This document shows positions 56,999 through 64,000 of a stretch of DNA of 64,000 bases, piece after piece. This DNA is from Paenibacillus tundrae (lineage in GTDB: Bacteria > Bacillota > Bacilli > Paenibacillales > Paenibacillaceae), in the NCBI RefSeq assembly GCF_030812775.1, contig NZ_JAUSTI010000001.1, positions 124,001 to 188,000 on the forward strand, written 5' to 3'. Position 1 is the first letter of the stretch. Each line of letters begins with the position of its first letter. The notes below the pieces were generated by a model that saw only the letters and a program-made list of their open reading frames with translations, was not told the origin of the DNA and searched no databases. A program made the position numbers and the translations under genes.

Positions 56999-57038
56999 GG
57001 AGTGTATTCGGTAGGGTAAGCGCCTAAGAACGCTAATT
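56999..57038 (+). repeat. Intergenic repeat, copy 2
   Basis: GGAGTGTATTCGGTAGGGT followed by AAGCGCCTAAGAACGCTAATT with an AGCG/CGCT hairpin; matches 20606-20644. Lies 40 bp before the terL start. Confidence 0.6.
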
Positions 57039-57078
57039 ACACGCAAATTCAACGTAACTACGAAGGGAGGCGGTATCT

Positions 57079-58863
57079 ATCGCATGGACTAACGGAAAAT
57101 GGATCGGAAGAGAAGAGCGCGGCGCAAAGCTTAACGAGCTGTCCGCGCTATTAGACGTGCTCGACGGCGTAGATATCGCCTCTCTTTCAGCGGATGACGC
57201 GGCGGAGATTGACGCACAGCTTGCGGAGTATGAGCGCCTGGAGCGGATTCACCGCTGCGAAACGGATCTGATCGAATTTGCGCTTGAATACTTTTCGGAA
57301 GCGCGGAATCCCGGCAACGACGGAAACTGGGACGGCTTCGATATTACGGACGCGGACTTAGCGCCTATATTTCACCGTGAAATCGCCGTGATAATGGACG
57401 ATGTCTCCAACGTTACTACAAACGATAAGGTCGCGGTGGCGGCGCCCCGTTCTCACGCGAAATCAACGTATTTATCCAAGGGCTTCCCTCTGCGAGAGAT
57501 TGCGTACAGAAAACGCCGCTACGAGATTATCATTTCGGATACGCCAACGGTCAGCTCCGGCAACCTCGATTGGATTGCGATGCAGCTTAAAAGCAACGTT
57601 AAATTGCGCGCAGATTTCGGCCCTCTGCTAAGCCCGAAGCAACAAGAGAATCCGAAGGACAACTCGTCGGAGTTTATCGCATGGGAGCCACGCGAAGACG
57701 GAACGAAGAAGTTACTTACGAAGGTTGAAGCGGCATCAACGGGTCAAGCGCTCCGTGGACGTAACTGGAACGGCGTGAGGCCGGACTTGATCGTATGTGA
57801 CGACTTAGAGGATGCGCGACCAGGCGGTAACGCATCAACGCCGGATTTGCGTAAGAAGTTGCGCGATTGGTTCGCTCAAACGGTCGTACCGCTGGGTGAT
57901 CCGAAAGGTAAGCGGACAGCCTTCGTATACATGGGAACGACAGTCCACCACGAAGCGCTCCTCGTTGATGTGCTTTATAATCGCGCAGACTTTAAGTCGA
58001 AAATATACCGCGCCGTTATCGAATGGCCGGCACGCATGGACTTGTGGGAAGCGTGCCGGCTCGTTTATAAAGATCCAGACAGACCGAAGGAAGCACGCAT
58101 AAAGGACGCGCTTGAACTCTACGAGATGAATCGCGAGGAAATGGATCGCGGCGCTACCGTATTGTGGCCGGAAGCCCAGCCGATTTGGCGCTTGATGAAG
58201 TTCAAATGGGACAACGGATCGAAGGCGTTTAACACGGAGTATCAGAACAATCCGGTCGACGAGGAATCGATGGTGTTTAATCCGGAGTCGTTTACGTATT
58301 GGGATAGCGCGGAGATCAAAGAGTTGCTATCGCAGTACCCGCCGCCGGCAAACTTATTTGACGTATACACTGGCGTTGACTTTGCGATGGGTAAACAGCG
58401 CGGCGATTATTCCGCAGTCGTTACGATCGCGCGCCACAAGAAGACCGGAACGAAATACGTAATCGATGCGTATGGGGAGCGTGTTAAGCCTGACGAGTTT
58501 ATCCGCGTCATTGTCGAAAAGGTACTCCGGTACCAACCGAATGCGATCGCAGCGGAAGCGCAGGCGGCGCAAGAGTTCTTCGTGCAGAAGCTAAAAGAAG
58601 CGCTGAGAGCTGCGGGATATCCGGCGGGAACTCGCGTTAAAGAGATACATCAACGTTCGCGGAAAGAGCTGCGGATTGAAGCGCTACTCCCGGATATCGA
58701 GAGTGGCGCGATACAGTTTTCGAAGAGACATGCGTTGTTGCTTGAACAATTCGAATATTACGGAACCGGCTCGCATGATGACGTAATTGACGCGGCAGAG
58801 ATGGCCGTGAGTATTGCGAAATCAGGGCGCAAAAAAGTGCGGAACAAGCCACGCGGAATGTAA
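57079..58863 (+). CDS. terL: Terminase large subunit, ATC start
   Basis: 594 residues. Walker A AAPRSHAKSTYLS (Lys128), Walker B LIVCDDLED, and the nuclease Asp/Glu/Asp in YTGVDFAMGKQRGDYS, AIAAEAQAAQ and GSHDDVIDAAE. The ATPase pumps DNA into the head, the nuclease cuts concatemers. I place the start at ATC 57079, with GGGAGG 8 nt upstream and N-terminus (I/M)AWTNGKWIGREERG; the next normal start, GTG 57157, lacks a ribosome-binding site. The nearby ATG 57084 is out of frame. Confidence 0.9.
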   Translation: MAWTNGKWIGREERGAKLNELSALLDVLDGVDIASLSADDAAEIDAQLAEYERLERIHRCETDLIEFALEYFSEARNPGNDGNWDGFDITDADLAPIFHREIAVIMDDVSNVTTNDKVAVAAPRSHAKSTYLSKGFPLREIAYRKRRYEIIISDTPTVSSGNLDWIAMQLKSNVKLRADFGPLLSPKQQENPKDNSSEFIAWEPREDGTKKLLTKVEAASTGQALRGRNWNGVRPDLIVCDDLEDARPGGNASTPDLRKKLRDWFAQTVVPLGDPKGKRTAFVYMGTTVHHEALLVDVLYNRADFKSKIYRAVIEWPARMDLWEACRLVYKDPDRPKEARIKDALELYEMNREEMDRGATVLWPEAQPIWRLMKFKWDNGSKAFNTEYQNNPVDEESMVFNPESFTYWDSAEIKELLSQYPPPANLFDVYTGVDFAMGKQRGDYSAVVTIARHKKTGTKYVIDAYGERVKPDEFIRVIVEKVLRYQPNAIAAEAQAAQEFFVQKLKEALRAAGYPAGTRVKEIHQRSRKELRIEALLPDIESGAIQFSKRHALLLEQFEYYGTGSHDDVIDAAEMAVSIAKSGRKKVRNKPRGM

Positions 58864-58881
58864 CGGGGAGGAGGACGTAAT

Positions 58882-60468
58882 TTGACGGAATTTTTTACGA
58901 TGAAGGAAACGAAGCTGTTCTATCCCGGCGCTCAATATCCGCCACAAACGGAGATACGACGTCTGGCTAAGTACGAACGGGGACGAAAGATTTTCGAAGG
59001 AAGACATGCTGAGATTTACGATAGAGCTTCCGCGCTACTAAAGGATACGCCGCATGCACCGCAGCTAAAAACGTTATTTATCGCGGTTAATATCGTGGAT
59101 GTTCTCGTCACAAAGCCGGCGGATTTATTGGTCGGCGAGAAGCCTACGTATAACAGCGGAAAGGGACCCGATTCCACCGAGCAGTCACGACTTAACTCTA
59201 TCGTAGAGGAAAACGACCTGAACCAAATGATTCACGAAACTACAGTCGGTGGCGGATATCGCGGAGACTCTTTCGTCAAAGTCCGATATGACTACCGTGA
59301 CGATTTTACGGAAACGGATCAACTCGAATTGGAGCGACCGCCGACCAAGAAGGAACCGATCATCGAAACGGTCGATCCATCGATAGTCTTTCCGGAGTTG
59401 GCTCGCGGATCAAAAAAGCGATTCAAAGCCGTTAATGTTGCGTGGGTAGAATGGGAAATCGAACAGACGCGCAACATCATGTCGTACATTCGCGGAAAGG
59501 TAACGATGAATGAAACGCCTTTCCTTAACGTTGAGCGTCATATTCCGGGCTATATCGTTTTTGAACGTTATAAGTTGATTCCTAACGGCGTGGATACGTC
59601 AGAAGGCGTACCGATTCCGCTTTATATCGTTGGTGATAAAGTCGAGACTGGGCGCGAAGAAAACGTAATGGCTACAGGAACACCGCACTTGAATATCGAT
59701 CACATACCGCACAAGACAACCGATGACCATTGGGCTGGCATTTCTACCGTCGAGAAGATGGAAAGCAAATTAGCTGCAATTAACGACCGTCTCGTACAGA
59801 TCGACTATATTCTCTGGAAGCACTCTGACCCGACCGCTTATGGCCCAGACATCGACGAAGAGGACGACCGATCAGTAAGGTTTGGTGGTAAGTACATCCC
59901 ACTTGAGAAAGATGACGTCACGCCCGGTTACATGACTTGGAACTCGCAACTAGATGGCGCGTTCAAGGAGCTTGAACTTCTACTTGGGCTTATCTACCAA
60001 ATGGCAGAGACCCCACAGTGGCTATTCGGGACGACGATCACTTCCGATAGCGGCGGAACAGGTACGTCTCACACCGACGGCGCGGCGATTAAAGCTCGCT
60101 TCATGCCGATCCTTAAAAAGGTCGAACGTATTAGGACGCACGTTGACCGCGCAGTTAGAAATGCGTTGTGGAAAGCGATGCTTCTTGAGAATATCGCAAA
60201 TAAAGGCGTTCCTACGTTCGAACCTTACGACGAAGTTTATCCGACGATTGGATGGCGCGATGGCATTCCGCGTAACGAGAAAGAAGCCGCAGAGGTTGCA
60301 AGTATCCGGACGGGCGCTAAGCCGACGTGGTCTGTAACTGACGCGATTAAAGACCTCGACGGAGTTACCGACGCAGAAGCCGAAGAGACAATCCGCCGCA
60401 TTGACGAAGACGAACAACGTACCGCCGGCACCGTCGACAGTACGATATTTAACGAGGTTGTGACGTAA
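58882..60468 (+). CDS. Portal protein, SPP1 gp6-like
   Basis: 528 residues. N-terminal KLFYPGAQYPPQTEIRRL, a basic clip-type region, KVRYDYRDDF, HKTTDDHWAGISTVEKMESK and the C-terminal MAETPQWLFGTT/SGGTGTS region match phage_prot_Gp6 portals, the dodecameric DNA gate. TTG start after GGGGAGGAGG. Overlaps the MuF gene. Confidence 0.85.
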   Translation: MTEFFTMKETKLFYPGAQYPPQTEIRRLAKYERGRKIFEGRHAEIYDRASALLKDTPHAPQLKTLFIAVNIVDVLVTKPADLLVGEKPTYNSGKGPDSTEQSRLNSIVEENDLNQMIHETTVGGGYRGDSFVKVRYDYRDDFTETDQLELERPPTKKEPIIETVDPSIVFPELARGSKKRFKAVNVAWVEWEIEQTRNIMSYIRGKVTMNETPFLNVERHIPGYIVFERYKLIPNGVDTSEGVPIPLYIVGDKVETGREENVMATGTPHLNIDHIPHKTTDDHWAGISTVEKMESKLAAINDRLVQIDYILWKHSDPTAYGPDIDEEDDRSVRFGGKYIPLEKDDVTPGYMTWNSQLDGAFKELELLLGLIYQMAETPQWLFGTTITSDSGGTGTSHTDGAAIKARFMPILKKVERIRTHVDRAVRNALWKAMLLENIANKGVPTFEPYDEVYPTIGWRDGIPRNEKEAAEVASIRTGAKPTWSVTDAIKDLDGVTDAEAEETIRRIDEDEQRTAGTVDSTIFNEVVT

Positions 60469-61310
60469 TGGCACGATTACCTGATCCGAACTATGACCGG
60501 GATATCAATGTCCTAGTCGACGCTTACAAACGCGCTGTCCTAGCCATCGCAGCGGAATTATCGCGCTTAGATGCATCCGACATATCACGCGCACATGCAA
60601 AGGCCGCCCTCGCTGAGGTTGCGGCTATTTTGCGTGATCTCAACTCGGAGTCTGCGGCTTGGGTTGCGGAGTATATTCCGAAGGCAGCGACGGATGGAGT
60701 AGCGCGTGCAATCGTTGAGTTAGGCGTAGCCTCCACGATAGCCGAAGCGGAGAAGATCGTTAAATTCAACCGGATTAATCGCGAGCTTGTTGCGTCAGCT
60801 ATCGCGGACACGCAGGCGGATTTACTTGCGGTGACCCAGAACATCGACCGTAGAGTTCGCCAAGCCGTTCGACAAGCTACTGCGGAGTCATTTCGAGCTA
60901 ACATGGCCGCTGGAATAAACGGCCGCCGTACGATCAATGCCGATATACTTGCGCGGATCAAACAAACGCTAGGCAACGCAACTAATACCGGCATTATTGA
61001 CGCGGCCGGACGGCGTTGGAAGCCGGAAGTATACGTCGACACGGTTACACGTACGAAACTTAACGCCGCGCACCGAGACGCAACGATGAATGAGGCGATC
61101 GGACGCGGAGTTTATTACGCCAGGATATCGAGCCATGGCGCTAAAGATGCGTGCCGTAACTGGGAAGGCCGCATCGTCAAATTAACACCGGATGCTTCCG
61201 GAGATTATCCGTATGTAGGCGATCTACCTCGTCGCGAAATATTTCACCCACGTTGTCGTCACGTACTGACTCCGATAAGAAATCCGGAAACAATCGGAGG
61301 AGGAAATTAG
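60468..61310 (+). CDS. MuF-type minor head protein
   Basis: 280 residues. Long helical N-terminus, then the MuF C-terminal signature: TRTKLNAAHRDATMNEA, GAKDACRNWEG, IFHPRCRHVLTP, with paired Cys and His likely binding metal. Homologous to SPP1 gp7 and Mu gpF, which sit inside the procapsid near the portal and are ejected with DNA. TAATG overlap with the portal gene. Confidence 0.85.
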   Translation: MARLPDPNYDRDINVLVDAYKRAVLAIAAELSRLDASDISRAHAKAALAEVAAILRDLNSESAAWVAEYIPKAATDGVARAIVELGVASTIAEAEKIVKFNRINRELVASAIADTQADLLAVTQNIDRRVRQAVRQATAESFRANMAAGINGRRTINADILARIKQTLGNATNTGIIDAAGRRWKPEVYVDTVTRTKLNAAHRDATMNEAIGRGVYYARISSHGAKDACRNWEGRIVKLTPDASGDYPYVGDLPRREIFHPRCRHVLTPIRNPETIGGGN

Positions 61311-61565
61311 ATGGCGGACCCAATCGCAAGAGATCCGTTTTCAGGAACGGGAACAGCGAACGTACCGATCAGGAACACCGCAAACTACATCGTAGTCTTT
61401 AACGATGGGACAACTGACATTACCGTGACAGCCGGGAAGTTCGTAACAGTAGTAAAGGGCGGGGACGCGCTTGATGAACGTGTCGATCCGTTTACCACCC
61501 TCTCCATTAGCGGCAGCTCAGCCTATCGCGGATACGTTCGCGTTATTACGGGAGGTGTCGGTTGA
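61311..61565 (+). CDS. Small beta-rich head-region protein, 84 aa
   Basis: ADPIARDPFSGTGTANVPIR, with TITVTAGKFVTVVKGG: repeating strands, acid-poor. Lies after MuF, where head decoration or fibre proteins occur. GGAGGAGG precedes the ATG. Function inferred from position only. Confidence 0.6.
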   Translation: MADPIARDPFSGTGTANVPIRNTANYIVVFNDGTTDITVTAGKFVTVVKGGDALDERVDPFTTLSISGSSAYRGYVRVITGGVG

Positions 61566-62071
61566 TGGCACGGGATACAATAGCTCGAAATAACTCACGG
61601 CGTGCATTAAACGCAGTTAACGGCATCCCTTTATCCGCGGATACCGGAGCTCACGGCGAGGACGTTGCGGTATTTGGTCCGTCAACAACGCATGGATACG
61701 ATGCAGGGTCGGGAGCTATCAGAACGCTGCCTTTCGCGCGTAGAACATGGAATCCGCAATTTTTTAAAGCGGTATCTGTTCCGGCCGGTAACTCGACAAT
61801 CGTGACGTCTCCGGAGAATTACGACGTATCTGACTTCGCTAATATCCGTTTGTTTGCGAAAGCTTCCGGAATTGGCAACATTGACGTCGTATTGCGGATA
61901 TCTATCGACGGCGGTTTTAACTATTTTGCGGCTAAGACATTTCCGATGGGAGACGGAGTGTCTAGCGTAATAAGCTCACCGGAAGTTATCGGAGCGCCGA
62001 TTATTAAGATCGGACTTTTTAACAAGAGCGCGAGTACACAAACAGTCGATGTATGGGGGTTTTTATATTGA
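61565..62071 (+). CDS. Beta-sandwich head-region protein, 168 aa
   Basis: ARDTIARNNSRRALNAVNGI, then FKAVSVPAGNSTIVTSPENY and a jelly-roll-like C-terminus (VVLRISIDGGFNYFAAKTF). May bind sugars or form a capsid fibre. GGAGGTG lies 7 nt before ATG 61565. Confidence 0.6.
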   Translation: MARDTIARNNSRRALNAVNGIPLSADTGAHGEDVAVFGPSTTHGYDAGSGAIRTLPFARRTWNPQFFKAVSVPAGNSTIVTSPENYDVSDFANIRLFAKASGIGNIDVVLRISIDGGFNYFAAKTFPMGDGVSSVISSPEVIGAPIIKIGLFNKSASTQTVDVWGFLY

Positions 62072-62727
62072 GTATAACGCGATGGCAATACCGAAATACG
62101 GCCGATTTAATTACACCCCATGCGTCGACATCAGATAATACAACGTCAGTGACGACTAATCCGAATCAGATCGAGTTCAGATATCAAAACAGCGCGGGAA
62201 CCGAGTTCAAGTGGCATCGGCCGGCGGAGGTTGGCGATACACTCGTCGGCAAGACGATTTTTCCTGCGGAGATAAGCGATCAGGATGTTAGTAAGATGTC
62301 GCAACTGAAAATTTACCTCAAATACTCACCTATTAGCGCGTACAAGGACGGCGTGACGCACGTAATTTGTGACCTTAAATCTAGCCGCGATATTAGCGGA
62401 CTTGAATTGATTAGCGGCTTCTTAATCCAAGCGGATGATAAGCCCGCAGGCGGCGCGTTGTACGGCAACAATCAAGGTCTGCAATGGGACGTATATCGCG
62501 AGCCTATAAACTTAACAACGGGAGTACAGACATTTGTACGCGCCTTACCACCGGAACATATCAAGAAACAGTCAGACGCGCAGAGATTTCAGCCGAGACA
62601 CCACGCATTTTACTACTGGCGTATGGAAGGCGTTAATACTTTCCGCCCAGGTGATGAAATTGAGTTCTCATTCCGCTTTATATCTCAGCCATTTATTGAA
62701 GCTCCGATAGGCGTACGCAGCAGTTAA
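62068..62727 (+). CDS. Hypothetical head-region protein, 219 aa
   Basis: From TTG 62068 (TTGA overlap): SITRWQYRNTADLITPHAST, beta-rich with LISGFLIQADDKPAGGALYG and FRPGDEIEFSFRFI. Likely a carbohydrate- or capsid-binding beta-sandwich. ATG 62053 is an alternative. Position between MuF and scaffold suggests a virion decoration. Confidence 0.6.
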   Translation: MSITRWQYRNTADLITPHASTSDNTTSVTTNPNQIEFRYQNSAGTEFKWHRPAEVGDTLVGKTIFPAEISDQDVSKMSQLKIYLKYSPISAYKDGVTHVICDLKSSRDISGLELISGFLIQADDKPAGGALYGNNQGLQWDVYREPINLTTGVQTFVRALPPEHIKKQSDAQRFQPRHHAFYYWRMEGVNTFRPGDEIEFSFRFISQPFIEAPIGVRSS

Positions 62728-62801
62728 CGTAACACGACCTACGATACGTCGCTAAACTGACGGATACGATAGCCGACGGGCTTTAAACGGGAGGAAACGA
62801 T

Positions 62802-63491
62802 ATGACAAACGTTAAGTATCCGATGAATTTGCAGCTTTTCGCAGAAGACGATCCTAATCCGGAAATTACTCCGCAAGAACCGCAGGCTGATCCGCAGCCA
62901 TCGAAGACATTTACGCAGGAGGACGTTGACCGCATGATCGCGGATCGACTCGGAAGAGAGCGCAAGAAACACGGAGACTATGACGATATTAAAGCCGAGC
63001 TCGCTAAGCTAAAGAGTGCGGAAGAGGAACGCCAGAAAGCGGAAATGACCGCAACAGAGAGAGCTGAGGCTGAACGAACTAAAGCGTTAGAACGCGCAGA
63101 GGCCGCAGAGAAGTCAAGGGAAGACGCATTGACAGCCGCTAACCAACGCCTTATTAAAGCGGAGTTCCGGGATGTAGCCCGCGAGCTTAAACTGCGACCA
63201 GACGCCCTTAAATCCGCGCTTAAACTCGTTGACCTATCCGCGGTAGAAGTCGACGACGAAGGCAACGTTAAAGGGCTTGAAGACGCAGTTAAGGCGCTGA
63301 TTGAAGATAATCCGTACATGATCGAACAAGCACCGGTGGAGCCGAGAACAATCGGAGCGCCGTCCGGAGGCGAAGCGAAGCCGGCCAAAACGAAGGAACA
63401 GATTCTTGCAGAAGCCAAGGCGAAGGCCAGCGAGAACCCGACGCCAGAAGCCATCGCTAAGTATACTCAACTGAAAAGAGAATTGAGCTAA
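62802..63491 (+). CDS. Scaffold protein, DUF4355 type
   Basis: 229 residues. MTNVKYPMNLQLFAEDD is the typical scaffold N-terminus, followed by a Pro/Gln stretch, a long coiled coil (about 45-125) and a folded C-terminus (DVARELKLRPDALKSALKLV). Directs capsid assembly and is then lost. GGGAGG precedes the ATG. Confidence 0.85.
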   Translation: MTNVKYPMNLQLFAEDDPNPEITPQEPQADPQPSKTFTQEDVDRMIADRLGRERKKHGDYDDIKAELAKLKSAEEERQKAEMTATERAEAERTKALERAEAAEKSREDALTAANQRLIKAEFRDVARELKLRPDALKSALKLVDLSAVEVDDEGNVKGLEDAVKALIEDNPYMIEQAPVEPRTIGAPSGGEAKPAKTKEQILAEAKAKASENPTPEAIAKYTQLKRELS

Positions 63492-63520
63492 AGGCTGTCC
63501 TAAATTGGGCGGCCTTTTTG
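63492..63520 (+). terminator. Attenuator before the major capsid gene
   Basis: AGGCTGTCC pairs with GGGCGGCCT (two G-T pairs), then TTTTT. Partial termination here would set scaffold and capsid levels, while capsid messages made downstream are more abundant. Confidence 0.7.
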
Positions 63521-63556
63521 TTTACCCAAAACCCTTATAAACGGAGGAAATAAACA

Positions 63557-64000
63557 ATGACTAAGATTTTTAACGTAGACCTGATCGGTAAACCGGAATC
63601 CGTAACAGAAGAGATTTTACTTCTTAATCCTCACCAAACGCCAATGCTTGCAATGCTAGGGTTTGCGGGTGCAGTTAACCAGGTTGAGCACAACTGGTAT
63701 GAAGACGCGATGTTCGCAACCGAATCCACAATTACTGCGGACGTTACGAATAGCGCTACTGCAGTCGTAGTTGCTTCCGTAGAGCCGTTCCGCGTTAACG
63801 ACGTAATCAAACTCGGCGACGAGCTGCTGAAAGTTACCGCAATTAATGACGGAACTAAGACGTTGACCGTAACGCGGGGATACGCTGGCACTACCGCAGC
63901 GGCCGGAGTAACTGGCGCGGTTGTTGAGTTCCAGTTCACGGAATCCGTAGAAGGTCGTGATGCGATTGACGCGCGATTCAAACGTAGAGAGCGTAAGTCT
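63557..64000 (+). CDS. Major capsid protein, DUF5309/SU10 type, 3' end outside window
   Basis: 148 residues of an HK97-fold capsid protein: MTKIFNVDLIGKPESVTEEI, LLLNPHQTPMLAML, HNWYEDAMFATEST, then KVTAINDGTKTLTVTRGYAG. The LNP-x-x-TPML and W-x-E/D-D motifs are typical of DUF5309/SU10 capsids. AACGGAGG precedes the ATG. Abundantly expressed after the attenuator. Confidence 0.85.
   Translation, partial: MTKIFNVDLIGKPESVTEEILLLNPHQTPMLAMLGFAGAVNQVEHNWYEDAMFATESTITADVTNSATAVVVASVEPFRVNDVIKLGDELLKVTAINDGTKTLTVTRGYAGTTAAAGVTGAVVEFQFTESVEGRDAIDARFKRRERKS

Larger units (their letters stand above)
16557..64000 (+). mobile_element. Large prophage, left 47 kb, right end outside window
   Basis: Starts at tRNA-Leu with a tyrosine recombinase and runs through regulators, replication, nucleotide metabolism, packaging and head genes. 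Base and codon use changes sharply from the host part: ACG, GCG, CGC and GAC/GCC-like codons and TAACG or CGGAG strings dominate. Since tail, lysis and attR are still to come, the full element probably exceeds 75 kb. Almost all genes point rightwards; the exceptions are three XRE repressors and a pair at 53214-53938. Confidence 0.93.

Overview
The window looks like a Paenibacillus-type Bacillota chromosome (about 1-16.5 kb) carrying the left and central part of a large prophage that continues past the right edge (16.56-64 kb). The host assignment rests on an initiator tRNA with the C1-A72 mismatch, a YjcZ-type sporulation peptide, a NucA/NucB-type nuclease behind a Bacillus-type LexA box, and DUF1904 and YflT-domain proteins. 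Species is inferred only by general resemblance.

Host part. 1-6.7 kb is one operon: a truncated ABC ATPase, an HlyD/MacA-like lipoprotein adaptor, a large MacB/FtsX-type permease, a second ATPase and a sugar-type solute-binding lipoprotein, closed by a terminator. Then come two CAT-anticodon tRNAs, several small membrane proteins, a methyltransferase with C-terminal TPRs, a nitrilase-family gene broken by two stops, a YjcZ peptide, an orphan LOV (blue-light) histidine kinase, a LexA-controlled NucB-like nuclease, a YflT-domain protein and tRNA-Leu(TAA).

Prophage. A tyrosine recombinase starts about 155 bp after the tRNA-Leu, which marks the left attachment site. The order is: zinc-finger/HNH protein and a winged-helix initiator followed by 25-bp iterons (17.7-19.5 kb); small early genes (19.6-23.6 kb); helicase loader, DnaB-like helicase, a minus-strand XRE repressor with twin operators, and primase (23.7-27.4 kb); a second XRE repressor facing a sigma-like factor (27.5-28.4 kb); SSB, nuclease, family A DNA polymerase, DEDDh exonuclease, PD-(D/E)XK exonuclease and RuvC-like resolvase (29.6-37 kb); ribonucleotide reductase, dUTPase, thymidylate synthase, dNMP kinase and a cytosine methyltransferase (37.7-49.5 kb); a late regulator with a sigma region-4-like HTH, an HNH insertion and a third XRE switch (49.7-51.7 kb); small genes; a second initiator-iteron module (54.5-55.1 kb); then small terminase, a hairpin-rich non-coding block, an Acb2-like anti-CBASS gene, large terminase, portal, MuF, scaffold and the start of the major capsid gene. 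The element therefore makes its own dNTPs and replication machinery, resembling a lytic phage, yet carries lysogeny functions.

Most interesting points: (1) two paralogous initiator genes, each with three tandem repeats and the same 56-bp element (52/56 identical) 35.6 kb apart; (2) three near-identical promoter-like elements, one in front of a phage sigma-like gene; (3) six genes, including DNA polymerase and large terminase, whose best start codon is ATT, ATC or ATA behind a strong Shine-Dalgarno; (4) two small genes each interrupted by a single in-frame TAG; (5) an Acb2 homologue and a roughly 400-bp string of five hairpins between the terminase genes; (6) a family of proteins built from repeated modules of about 70 residues.
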